Source: Sacculina carcini (taxonomy: Eukaryota; Arthropoda; Thecostraca; Sacculinidae). From it: 64,000 bases of DNA. The translations under genes and the position numbers were made by a program. This document shows, in pieces, positions 22,019 through 34,370 of the stretch (its first letter is position 1; each line of letters starts with the position of its first letter). The stretch covers positions 716,001-780,000 of the forward strand of contig OU696594.1 of assembly GCA_916048095.2 (NCBI GenBank), written 5' to 3'. The notes beneath the pieces are model-generated. The model made no database searches, was not told where the DNA came from, and saw nothing but the letters and a program-made list of their open reading frames with translations.

Positions 22019-22571
22019 GTTGGATGTTTGTGACGAACTTCTTGACTCAATGGAAAAACATGATCAAAAGTGACATTCGTGGAGATGTATATTCAAACTC
22101 ACGAATGTTTTTCCCTGGAAAATGACACCAATAAAGAAATAAACAACAATTAAGAGATACACTGACACGCACAATATCAATTGAACCCCACACCCAGTAC
22201 AGTACATTAGCGTGATATAAACCCACACGTTCAAGCGTATAGACCGGGTTTACGTACTGAGCTGTGCAACGCAATTATGCACTGACATATTGCTATCACA
22301 GACGCAATCAGGTGAGAGGGCCAATTGATACGATATCAACCACAAACACAATACGAATTCTAATACAGATGTTTACATAACATACTCACATTAAAAAGTC
22401 GAAATATCGTACTAACGCACACACTCGCCGTTCCACTGATAGTACACAAATTGAACTGGGTTACACCAATACAAGTTCACATTCACTGGTCAAGTTCAAG
22501 TTCATTCACCCGTTGTGATTCACCCGTTGAAACTAACGCCATCTACCGTTGGAGTTTTCATTATTCGACAA
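22019..22571 (-). mobile_element. Presumed 5' LTR and leader of the gag element
   Basis: The outer edge is sharp: satellite sequence resumes at 22572 and the element reads TGTCGAATAATG inward from 22571. About 440 bp in, TGGTGTCATTTTCCAGGG (minus strand from 22130) could be a primer-binding site, leaving a leader of ~112 nt before the gag ATG. The LTR inner end lacks the usual CA, and no partner LTR exists here. Confidence 0.6.
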
Positions 22572-23160
22572 TTATGCGCACTGGCGATTACACAGGAATA
22601 TACTACTGTGTAGATAATTTTGTGTTCTACAAGATAAGCTATAATTTATACCCACAAATGATACAAAAAACGTGTAAAATTGGCAAAATTCTCAAATACA
22701 TCCAAAACTACACTTGAACACCGGGCGACTAAAATAAATAAAAAAAATTACAATTTCACAGTAACTATTTGTTACACGTAGAAATAAATTATACCATCGT
22801 GCTAGAAATCTCGTTTTCTACAATGCGGTATAATTTGTAATTTTCCAAAGTGTATCTGAAGGAAGTTACAGCGGTGTAAAGTCAAAAGCACATATTTCGA
22901 ATTTGACAGCTATTATGCGCACTTGCGATTACACAGGAATATACACCGATTGAATTTCACTGAAGCCCAATCGCAATTCAGAATGCATCATATTAGCTCC
23001 AAGCATGGATGGTGTGGTTTTATTGGGTACAGTTTAATTAATGCTACACTATACTGAATAGAAAGGCTTTATTGTCCTCAATATTTACACATGAATTGTT
23101 TCCCCGACGGGCGGGTAAAATACTACTGGGAAAAAAGTTAACTACTCAAGTTGCATAAGG
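22572..23160 (+). mobile_element. Helitron-like fragment: satellite monomer and first 3' module
   Basis: One satellite monomer (to about 22920), then the CACCGATTGAATTTCACTGAAG / AGCTCCAAGCATGGATGG segment and a GACGGGCGGGTAAAAT module start at about 23105. Confidence 0.85.
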
Positions 23161-23189
23161 ATATGGGTTGTAATATCATGCCATGCCAT

Positions 23190-24204
23190 GTCAAATTGGC
23201 AATATGTCCTTTTGACTTTACACCGCCGTAACTTCCTTTAGATACACTTTGGAAAATTACAAATTATACCGTATTGTGAAAAACAAGATTTCTAGCACGA
23301 TGGTATAATTAATTTTATGTGTAACAAATAGTTATTGAGAAATGGTAGAAAAATGAATAAATTTTAGTCGCCCGGTGTTCAAGTGTAATTTTGGATGTAT
23401 TTGAGAATTTTGCCAATTTTACACGTTATTTTTGTGTCATTTGTGGGTATAAATTATAACTTTTCTTGTAGAACACAAAATTATCTACACAATAGTATAA
23501 TTTTGATAGCTGTACCAATGCCGGTTTATGAAGAATAGATAGCGGAATATTGACCAAAATATTCACGTTTTTGTGTGCTAATTTTGCCTTTTTGACTTTG
23601 TCATTTACACTTCACACCGCCGTTACTTTTTTAATACACTTTGTAAAATTAAAAATTATACCGTGTTGTATCAAACTAAATTTCCAGCATGATGGTATCC
23701 TTTATTTAGTTGTGTGATGATTAGTTTTTGAAAAATACAGAAAAAAGTATAGAAAATCGGACGCTTGGAGTTTAAATATTATTTTGAACGTAGATTGAAA
23801 TTTTTTCGATTTGACTTGTTTTAAATTCATTTTTGGGTATTAATTACAGTTTGTTGAGTAGAACAGAAAATTTTCTACACGGTAGTATATTTTTTATAGT
23901 TGTACCATTGCTGGTTTAGGAGGAGTAGTCTTCATAAAATTGACCAAAATGTTCGCATTTTTCAGGGTTCATTTTGTTTTTTCACCGCTATAACTTTTTT
24001 TGGTTTTGTTTTTAAAGTTTAAAATTTAACATATCGTGTAGACAAGAAAATTTACAACGTAATGGTATAAATTGTTAGCGAGTAGATTGAGTGGTGGTTG
24101 AGTATTAGCTGATAGAAAATGGACCAACGAGGGTGGGACAGACAGACAGACAGACACACACACACACACACACACACACAGAGGATCTCTTTTATATATA
24201 TAGA
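23190..24204 (-). mobile_element. Helitron-like 5' part, reversed
   Basis: Reverse complement of one satellite monomer and the leader, ending in (AC)n, GAGGATCTC and TTTTATATATATAGA at 24204, which is the reversed 5' TC terminus. Its 3' half is absent. Confidence 0.85.
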
Positions 24205-24210
24205 TGATAT

Positions 24211-24294
24211 ATGATATAAGTTGAAGTTGAACTTCTTCAGACACAAGCATGTATTTTTTTACCACAACGTTTCGCCTTACGGCTTTATAAAGCA

Positions 24295-24380
<86 letters not shown>

Positions 24381-24551
24381 GTCAGATATCCAATTCATGT
24401 ATGATCACGTGTTTCAACATATTTTTGTGAATTTGGTTTCTTACAATGGTTGACGATGTGTTATCACTGCTTGATAAAGCCGTAAGGCGAAACGTTGTGG
24501 TAAAAAAATACATGCTTGTGTCTGAAGAAGTTCAACTTCAACTTATATCAT
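24211..24551. mobile_element. 341-bp palindromic (MITE-like) element with 86-bp arms
   Basis: 24211-24296 and 24466-24551 are reverse complements with one mismatch. Each arm includes TTGAAGTTGAACTTCTTCAG and GTTTCGCCTTACGGCTTTAT. The centre is (AT)n at 24297-24376 plus about 90 bp of single-copy sequence. It has no coding capacity and no clear target duplication. It lies 6 bp from the reversed Helitron 5' end. Confidence 0.9.
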
Positions 24552-24591
24552 TTATCCACCAGACACGTTAGTACTCCATACATTTTGGATC

Positions 24592-24642
<51 letters not shown>

Positions 24643-24790
24643 TCATTCAGACAAACGAGATTAAGCTGGATTGCCGCTTTGCAGTTTTCAACTTCTTCTT
24701 TGTCGTCTCTTGATCGCTCGTGCGAGTTTTTGATGATCGCTGTTGAGCTTGTGCAGTAATTCGCCGATGTGATTTTCTTTCATGAATTTA
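24552..24790. other. Unrecognised sequence with (AT)n
   Basis: Holds an (AT)n tract at 24594-24640 and about 150 bp of mixed sequence. Nothing is recognised. Confidence 0.5.
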
Positions 24791-25059
24791 ATACAAATTT
24801 AATATTATGAATTGTTGCGCACGACCTGTGGGCTTATACATATATATATTAACGAAATTATCCGATTGTCTGTGTATATTTGCTTGAATATGAGGTGACA
24901 TAATTGCACGGGCTCAATGGTATAGATCAGGGGTTTCAAACGTAAACGAAGCTATGAATCATGTTCATGAAATAAAAATGTCCCGGGGGCAGCAGCTATA
25001 GACAATAAAACGTTCAATTTCACCGTGTAGAATGAATTCATAGTTCATTCTAGTATATA
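24791..25059 (+). mobile_element. Helitron-like 3' module fragment
   Basis: GAATTGTTGCGCACGACCTGTGGG is a diverged 3'-end hairpin, followed by the CAGGGGTTTCAAACG and TCCCGGGGGCAGCAG segments also seen in the large units. Confidence 0.7.
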
Positions 25060-25080
25060 TCTATATATATAAAAGAGATC

Positions 25081-25121
<41 letters not shown>

Positions 25122-28100
25122 TGTGTGTCTGTTCGACCCTCCTTGGTCCATTTTCTATCAGCTATTATTCGGCCAACACTCAGCCTACCTGCTAACAAAT
25201 TATACCATCACGTTGGAAATTTTCTTGTCTACACTTAAGATTAAATTTTAAATTTCAAAAATGCAATCAAAAAACGTTATAGCGGTGAAAAGACCAAATG
25301 AACCCTGAAAAATGCGAAAATTTTGGTCAATTTTCTGAAGACTACTCCTCCTAAACCAGCAATAGTACAACTATACAAATTATACCACTGTGTAGAAAAT
25401 TTCGGTTCTACTCAAAAAATTATAATTTATACCCAAAAATTAAATATAAAACATGTAAAATGGAAAAAATCAATCTACATTCAAAATTTTATTTAAACTC
25501 CACGCGTCCGATTTTCTATACTTTTTTCTCTATTTCTCAAAAACTAATTATCACACATCTAAATAAATAATACCATCATGCTGGGAATTTTGTTTGCTAC
25601 AACACGGTATAATTTTAAATTTTCCAAAGTGTATTAAAAATAGTTACGGCGGTGTGAAGTGTAAATGACAAAAAGGCAAAAAGGCACAATTAGCACAAGA
25701 AACGTGAATATTTTGGTCAATATTCCGCTATCTATTCCTCATATACAAGCAATGGTACAGCTATAAAAATTATACTATTGTGTAGATAATTTTGTGTTCT
25801 ACAAGATAAGCTATAATTTAAACCCACAAATGTTACAAAAAAACGTGTAAAATTGGCAAAATTCTCAAATACATCCAAAATTACACTTGAACACCGGGCG
25901 ACTAAAATAAATTCATTTTTCTACTATTTTCCAGTAACTATTTGTTACACATAAAAATAAATTATACCATCGTGCTGGAAATTTTGTTTTCTACAATCCA
26001 GTATAATTTTTAATTTTCCAAAGTGTATCTGAAGTAAGTTACGGCGGTGTAAAATCAAAGGGACATATTGCCAATTTGACAGCTATTATGCGCACTTACG
26101 ATTTCACAGGAATATACACCGATTAAATTTCACTGAAGCCCAATCACAATTAAGAATGAATCATATTAGCTCCAAGCATGGATGGTGTGGTTTTATTGCG
26201 TACAGTTTAATTAATGCTACACTATACTGAATATAAAGGCTTTATTGTCCGTAATATTTACACATGAATCGTTCCGCACGACGGGCGGGTAAAATGCTAC
26301 TGAGAACAAAGTAAACTACTGAATTTTACTGTGTAATTTAATTGGTTCAATTTCAAGTTGCATAAGGATACGGGTTGTAACATCATGCAATGCCAGCTAT
26401 ATGCATCTGCTCTTTTAGCGGAAGCATTAATCTGGAATTATAAAGATGAAAGAAAGTTACATTGTTTTGATAGTGTTACACTTCTGAATTACTACACACG
26501 AAGGATGGGTGTGAACTTGAGCACTGTTGAGGGAAAAAACATCGTCAATAATTAAAACAAGAATTTACAAATTTAACTTTTTCTATTGGTCGTTTTTTAT
26601 CAATTTTCTTTGTGTTTGTTTCGTGTTTGAGTTCTGAATTATTCCGCACGACGGGCAGCTTTAAATATGAGTCGGGTTGTGGAAAAACATGTTTTCTAAA
26701 TTGAAACATAAATTTCACATTTGGACTTTTATATTGGCTAAATCTTTTCTATGGGTTTGTTTTTCTTTTTCAATTTGCACTAATTTTCTATTAATTGAAT
26801 ATTAATTATATTTTATGAACTTTTCCGCACGACGGGCGGGCTTGAATGTATCTATAAAGAGTGGGTTTAAATGATAGCGAGGTATATGATATTTTGCTAG
26901 CAGTAAATATTCCAGCGTTAAAAGTAGAATAGCTCTTGAGCAAATGATGGTGGAGAATGATGTGAACCTTCAAATAATTTTGCGATCTGATGACATATGT
27001 ATTAGGAATAATACGTAGCAGAATATAGATTGCATAATATAATATCGGCTGTAATATTAAAGGGCTGTAATATGGGTGTAATCCAAAAAATAACAACTGT
27101 ATGAATATGATGCATTAGTGGAAGCATTAACCGGGAATTATGAGATAATATTATGGAAAAAAGTTCATATATATACTAAAAAATTTATTGGTACTTTGTG
27201 TTTACATTTCGAAATTATCCCTGACGACAGGCGGGCTTAAGTATGAGGCGGGTTAACTGAATAATATGCCGTCAATTATTAGAATAAGAATATGCAAATT
27301 CAGAACAGGAATTTTCTATTGGTATAGATTTTTCAATTTAGAGTTTTCTATTAGACTGGCTGTTTGCATTTAAATATGTATTACTTTTGTTTTATTAATT
27401 GTTCCGCACTACGGGTGGATTCAAACATTCAATTTTACCATGTGGAATCAATCCATATACAAAACTCACGGGCTTGACTTCAAGATCCAGACTCACTAAT
27501 GTAAATGTGACTTAAATGGTGTATAAATATATCGCATTATGCAACAAATGTGAATTTAGCTGTTTGTAACAATTTGGTTCCGATACTATATTGGCGGGTT
27601 GAGAGAAAAGTATTGGTGGGCCGCGTGTTTGGGACCCCTGGGGTAGATAATCTCAGTCTTCTTATAAAAAATTATGATCGAATCAGTATATTTTGTGATC
27701 ACAAACAAATAAGTTAAATCACCTCAGACTAGGCTGAGTGCGGTCAAGATTGAATGGTTGGGTTGGGTTGGGTAGGTTTGACTCAGGTTATATTGGGTTT
27801 TAATGATAGCGGAAAATATATAACTTTTAGCAATAAAAATTATAGCGGTTAAAGTAAAATAGTGCTTAGGCAAATGATATTGGGGAATGATGTTAAGTAA
27901 TAAATATAGTTTAGAAACATTCTGATGAAAAGATTTCATCATCTTTCATTGTTTGTTTCGTGTTTGTGTTCTGAATTATACCACACGACGGGCAGATATA
28001 TATATATATCAGGCGGGTTGAGGGATAATATTTGTCAAAATAAGAACAAAAATATTCACATTTAGACTTTTCTATTGGTTAAGATATTTATAGGTTACAT

Positions 28101-29357
28101 TTTTTGGATTTCAATTTGTATTCATTATATTTTATGGATTTGATATGAATTTTATTGTATGAATTGTTCCGCACGACGGGCGGGTTTAAAAAAGTGTTTT
28201 CAGTTCATTTTTTCAAATGGTTCATTTAAAAAAATGTAATTTTTTGACAAATAAAAATGTTCCGCGGGCAGCAACTATAGACAATAGAACGTTCAATTTC
28301 CCCTGTAGAATTAATCCATACACAAAACCAATGGATTTGACTTCAAATATGAATTTCATTGTATGAATTGTTCCGCACGGCGAGCGGGTTTAAAAAAAGT
28401 GTTTCCATTTTTAGTTCATTTTTTCAAATGTTTCATTTAAAAAAAGGTATATTTTTAAAAATAAAAAGGCTCCGCGGGCAGCAACTATAGACAATAGAAC
28501 GTTCAATTTCCCCTGTAGAATTAATCCATACACAAAGCCAATGGATTTGACTTCAAGATGCAGAACGGATCGTGTTCGAGCTCTGAATTATTCAGCACGA
28601 CGGGCGGGTTTAAAAATGACTCAGGCGGACTGAGGGGAAATATTTTGTCGAAATAAAAATAATTAAACTTAGAATTTTCAATTGATTATTATTTTTATGA
28701 GTTTACCCTAATTCATTTTTAATTTTCCATATTATTTTATGAATTGAATATGAATTTCATGTTATGAATTGCTCCGCACAACGGGCGGGTTTTAATGCTA
28801 TATATATATATACATAAAGAAGAAATTATCTGTCTGTCTGTATATGTATGCTTGAATATGAGGTGACATAATTGCGCAGGTTCAATGGTATATCTATACA
28901 TAAGGAAGAAATTATCTGTCTGTCTGTGTATGTATGCTTGAATATGAGGTGACATAATTGCGCGGATTCAATGGTATAGACCAGGGGCTTCAAACGCAAA
29001 CAAAGGGATGGCTCATTTTTATAAAATAAAAATGTCCCGCGGGCAGCAATAAAACGTTTAATTTCACCGTGTAGAATGAATTCATATACAAAACTAATGG
29101 ATTTGACTTCAAGAACCAGAACGGATGGTGTTCGAGTTCTGAATTATTCCTCACGTCGGGCGGGTTTAAATATGAGGCGGGTTGAGTGAAAATATTTTGT
29201 CAAAATAAAATTAAAAACAATGAAATTCAGACCTTTTAATTGATTAAGGTTCATGATTCATGGTTCATGGTTCAAAATTCATGAGTTTGCCATATTTATT
29301 TTTAATTTGCAATATTTTTATGAATTGTTCCGCACAACGGGCGGGTTTTGATGCTAG
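25060..29357 (+). mobile_element. Complete Helitron-like unit 1 (4298 bp, 1 satellite monomer)
   Basis: Begins TCTATATATATAAAAGAG, then a TG/TCTG-rich leader (to about 25690), one satellite monomer (about 25735-26090), then a run of about 11 modules each opening with a CCGCACGACGGGCGGG-type motif (26276, 26825, 28167, 28776, 29333 and others). It ends GGGCGGGTTTTGATGCTAG at 29357. The CCGC...GCGG hairpin ~12 nt before a CTAG end, and the 5' TC, are Helitron hallmarks. No Rep/helicase is encoded, so it is non-autonomous. Short ORFs in it repeat between units without recognisable homology. Confidence 0.85.
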
Positions 29358-32300
29358 TCTATATATATAAAAGAGATCCTCTGTCTGTCTGTCTGTCTGT
29401 CTGTCTGTGTGTTTATCTGTCCCACCCTCCTTGGTCACATTTTCAGAAAGCTGCTACTCGGTAACCACTTAATGTACCCGCCAACAATATATACCATTAC
29501 GCTGGAAATTTTCTTGTCTACACCATAGGATAAATTTAAATTTTAAAAATTAAACCAAAAAAAGTTATCGCGGTGAAAAGACAAAATGAACCCTGAAAAA
29601 TGCGAAAATTTTGGTCAATATTCCTACATCTACTCCTCATAAACCAGAAATGGTACAGCCAAAGAGATTATACCACTGTGTAGAAAATATTCTGCTCTAC
29701 GCGATAGGCTATAATTAATATCCAAAAATTAAATATAAAAAATATAAATGACAAAACTTCAGTCTACATTCAAAATTATATTTAAGCTCGACGCGTCCGA
29801 TGTTTTGTACTTTTTCTCTATTTCTCGGCAACTAAACATCACACATCTAAATAAATATTACCATCATGCTGGAAATTTCGTTTTCTACAGCACGGTATAA
29901 TTTTTAATTTTCCAGAGTGTATTAAAAAAAAGTTACGGCGGTGTGAAGTCAAAATGACAAAGTCAAAAAGGCACTGAAAAACGCGAACATTTTGGTCAAT
30001 ATTCCGCTATCTATTCCTCTTAAACCAGCAGAGTTACAGTTATAAAAATTATACTATTGTGTAGAAAATTTTGTGTTCTACAAGAAACGCTATAATTTAT
30101 ACCCACAAATGATACAAAAAACGTGTAAAATTGGAAAAATTCTCAAATACGTCCAAAATTACACTTGAACACCGTGCGACTAAAATTAATTCATTTTTCT
30201 ACCTATTTCTCAAGAAATATTTGTTACACATAAAAATCAATTATACCATCGTGCTGGAAAGTTTGTTTTCTACAATACGGTATAATTCTTAATTTTCCAA
30301 AGTGTATCTGAAGGAAGTTACGGCGGTGTAAAGTCAAATGGACATATTGCCAATTTGACAGCTATTATGCGCACTTGCGATTACACAGGAATATACTACT
30401 GTGTAGAGAATTTTGTGTTCTACAAGAAAATGTATAATTTATACCCACAAATGATACAAAAAACGTGTAAAATTGGCAAAATTCTCAAATACATCCAAAA
30501 TTACACTTGAACACCGGGTGACTAAAATTAATTCATTTTTCTACCCATTTCTCAGGAACTGTTTGTCATACATTAAAATCAATTATACCATCGTGCTAGA
30601 AATTTTGTTTTCTACAATACGGTATAATTTTTAATTTTCCAAAGTGTATCTGAAGGAAGTTACGGCGGTGTAAATTCAAAAGCACATATTACCAATTTGA
30701 CAGCTATTATGCGCACTTGCGATTACACAGGAATATACACCGATTAAATTTCACTGAAGCCCAATCACAATTAAGAATGCATCATATTAGCTCCAAGCAT
30801 GGATGGTGTGGTTTTATTGGGTACAGTTTAATTAATGCTACACTATACTGAATATAAAGGCTTTATTGTCCTCAATAACGTTCCGCACGACGGGCGGGTA
30901 AAATGCTACTGGGAACAAAGTAAACTACTGAAATTTACTGTATAATTTAATTGGTTTAATTTCAAGCTGCATAAGCTTAAGCTGCATAAGGATATGGGTT
31001 GTAATATCATGCAATGCCAACTATATGAATATGCTGTTTTAGCGGACGCATAAATCTGGAATTATAGAGATGACAGAAAGTTTCATTGTTTTGATAGTGT
31101 TACACTTCTGAATTACTACACACGAAGGACGGGTGTGAATTTGAGCAGTGTTGAGGGAAAAACATCGTCAATAATTAAAACAAGAATTTACAAATTTGAC
31201 TTTTTATGTTGGTCGTTTTTCATCCATTTTCTTTGTGTTTGTTTCGTGTTTGAGTTCAGAATTATTCCGCACGACGGGCAGCTTTAAATAAGAGGTGGGT
31301 TGTGGAAAAACATGTTTTCTAAATTGAAACATAAATTTCACATTTCTACTTTTATATTGGCTAAAACTTTCCTATGGGTTTGTTTTTCTTTTTCAATTTT
31401 CACTAATTTTTTTATAAATTGAATATTAATTATATTTTATGAACTGTTCCGCACGACGGGCGGGCTTAAATGTATCTATAAAGAGTGGGTTTAAATGATA
31501 GCGAGGTATATGATATTTTGCTAGCAGTAAATATTCTAGCGATAAAAGTAGAATAGCTCTTAAGCAAATGATTTTGGAGAATGATGTGAACCATTAAATA
31601 TATTTTGCGATCTGATGATATATGTATTAAGAATAATACGTAGCAGAATATAGATTGCATAATATAAAATCGGCTGTAATATCAAGGGCTGTAATATCGG
31701 TGTAATCCAAAAAATAACAACTGTAGGAATATGATGCATTAGTGGAAGCATTAACCGGGAATCATGAGATAATATGATAATGGTGTATAATTATATCGCA
31801 TTATGCAACAAATGTGAATTTAGCTGCCTTACAGTTTGGTTCCGATACTATATTGGCGGGTTGAGTATTGGGTACTATATTGGCGGGATAAGTATTGGTG
31901 GGCCGCGTGCTTGGGACCCCTGGGGTAGATAATCTCAGTCTTCTGATTACAAATTATGATCGCATCAGTATATTTTGTGATCACAAACTAATAAGTTAAA
32001 TCACCTCAGACTAGGCTGAGAGCGGTCAAGATTGGATGGTTGGGTTGGGTTGGGTAGGTTTGACTCAGGTTATATTGGGTTTTAATTATAGCGGAAAATA
32101 TATAAATTTTAACAATAAATATTATAGCGGTAAAAGTGAAATAGTACTTAAGCAAATGATATTGGGGAATGATGTTAAGTAATAAATATATTTTGGAAAC
32201 ATTCTGATGAAAAGATTTCATCATCTTTCATTGTTTGTTTCGTGTTTGTGTTCTGAATTATACCACACGACGGGCAGATTAATATATCAGGCGGGTTGAG

Positions 32301-33737
32301 GGATAATATTTGTCAAAATAAGAACAAAAATATTCACATTTAGACTTTTCTATTGGTTAAGATATTTATAGGTTACATTTTTGGGTTTTCAATTTGTATT
32401 CATTATATTTTATGGATTTGATATGAATTTTATTGAATGAATTGCTCCGCACAACGGGCGGGTTTTGATGCCATATATATACATAAAGAAGAAATTATCT
32501 GTCTGTCTGTGTATGTATGCTTGAGTATGAGGTGACATAATTGCGCAGGTTCAATGGTATATATATACATAAAGAAGAAATTATCTGTCTGTCTGTGTGT
32601 GTATGCTTGAATGAGGTGACATATTTGCGCGGGTTCAATGGTATAGATCAGGGGCTTAATTGTTCCGCACGACGGGCGGGTAAAATGCTACTGGGAACAA
32701 AGTAATCTACTGAATTATTGTACCATATAGAACCATTAAATAAAAAACCATTATTATATAATAAAGAACCATTTGAATATTAGTTAGTAAGTTGTCATTA
32801 GTTGGTTTATATATAAAGAACCATTGGTGTTGGGCCTTAATTGTTCCGCACGACGGGCGGGTTTAAATATGAGGCTGTTCGAGAAAAAATGTTAAATGTT
32901 TTGCTTTTTAATTTGTATTCAGTTTATTTTATGGATTGAATATGCATTTTATTTTATGGATTGAATATGCATTTTATTTTATAAATTGTTCAGCACGACG
33001 GGCGGGTTTAAATATGAGACGGGCTGAAGGAAAATATGTTGTCAAAAATATAATTGAATTTAGACTTTTCAATTGAGTAAGATTTTAATGAGTATATCTG
33101 TTTTCTTATTTAATTTGCAATATGTTTATGAATTAAATATGAATTTCATCTTATGAATTGCTCCGCACAGCTGGCGGGTTTCAATGCTAGACGGTGATAT
33201 TAAGTTATTAAAATATTTTGGAAACATTATGATGAAAAAGTGTAGTCATTTTTCATTGTTTCGTGTCTGAGTTCTGAATTATTCAGCACGACGGGCATGT
33301 ATAAATATGAGGCGGTTTAGGCAAACTATTTTGTGAAAATAAATATGAAAATATAGAAATTTAGACTTTTGTATGGGTTTACTCAACTCTTTTTTAATTC
33401 ATATTCCTTTTCTCTCATGAATTGAATACAAATTTAATAGTATGAACTGTTTCGCACGACGGGCGGGTTTACATGCTAGGATTTTCATTGTTTGTTACGT
33501 GTTTGTGTTCTGAATTATTCCGCACAAAGGGTTGGTTTATATATGAGGCGGGTTGAGGGAAAATATTATGTCAAAATAAAAATAAAAATATTCACACTCG
33601 GACTTTTCTATTGAGTAAGACACTGATGAGTTTTCATTTTCTTTTTTAATTTGGAATATTTTTATGAATATGAATTATTATGAATATTAATTCCATTTTA
33701 TGAATTCCTCCGCACAACGGGCGGGTTTTAATGCTAG
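29358..33737 (+). mobile_element. Complete Helitron-like unit 2 (4380 bp, 2 satellite monomers)
   Basis: The 5' TCTATATATATAAAAGAG directly abuts the CTAG of unit 1. It has a leader with (TCTG)n to about 29990, two monomers (30000-30355, 30370-30700), and the same ordered 3' modules, including the GGGACCCCTGGGG segment (about 31912). It ends GCTAG at 33737. The order of modules is the same as in unit 1, with some lost or duplicated. Confidence 0.85.
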
Positions 33738-33890
33738 TATATATATAAAACAGATCCTCTGTCTGTCTATCTGTGTGTCTGTCCCACCCTCCTTGGTCCA
33801 TTTTTCTGCCAACTACTTCTCGGCAACCACTTGGGGTACCCGCTAACAATTTACACCACCATGTTCAAAAAGTTCTTGTTTACACGATGT
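33738..33890 (+). mobile_element. Helitron-like unit 3, 5' end only
   Basis: TATATATATAAAACAGATCC and the (TCTG)n leader start right after the CTAG of unit 2, but sequence matching stops at about 33890. Confidence 0.82.
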
Positions 33891-33894
33891 AAAT

Positions 33895-34370
33895 TGTCTA
33901 ACTTAACCTAGTCTAACCTGTTTTAATTATTGACGGAGTTTTTTTCCTTCAACACTCCTCAAATTTAAGCCCGTCCTTCGTGCGCAGTTATTCAGAAGTG
34001 TAACACTATCAAAACAATGAAGCTTTCTGTCATCTCTATAATTCCAGGATAATGCTTCCTCTGAAGCAACATATGCATATAGTTGGCATTATATGATATT
34101 GCAGCCCATATGCATATGCAACTTGTAATTAAACCAATTACATTACACAGTTATATTCAGTAGTTTACTTTGTTGCCAGTAGCATTTCTCCCGCCCTTAG
34201 TGCGGAACAATTCATGTGTAAATATTGAGGACAATATAACCTTTCTATTCAGTATAGTGTAGGATTAATTACAACGTACGCAATAAAATCACACCATCAA
34301 TGATTGGAGCTAATAATATGCATTCTTAAAAGTAATTGCACTTCAGTGGAATTAAATCCGTGTACAGCGG
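33895..34370 (-). mobile_element. Helitron-like 3' modules, reversed
   Basis: Reverse complement of the module carrying CTTCTGAATAACTGCGCACG-type and AGCTCCAATCATTGATGG-type sequence. It is more diverged than the plus-strand copies. Confidence 0.75.

Noticed and set aside
26358-26555. Small ORF (MHKDTGCN...) recurring in several units
   Set aside because: Recurs only because the module is repeated. Copies carry stops and indels in different places and there is no sign of coding constraint.
31466-31751. Small minus-strand ORFs (MQSIFCYVLF... and MLPLMHHI...) shared by five units
   Set aside because: Conserved with the DNA module as a whole, AT-rich, overlapping in two frames and with no recognisable domain. 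They are more likely passengers.
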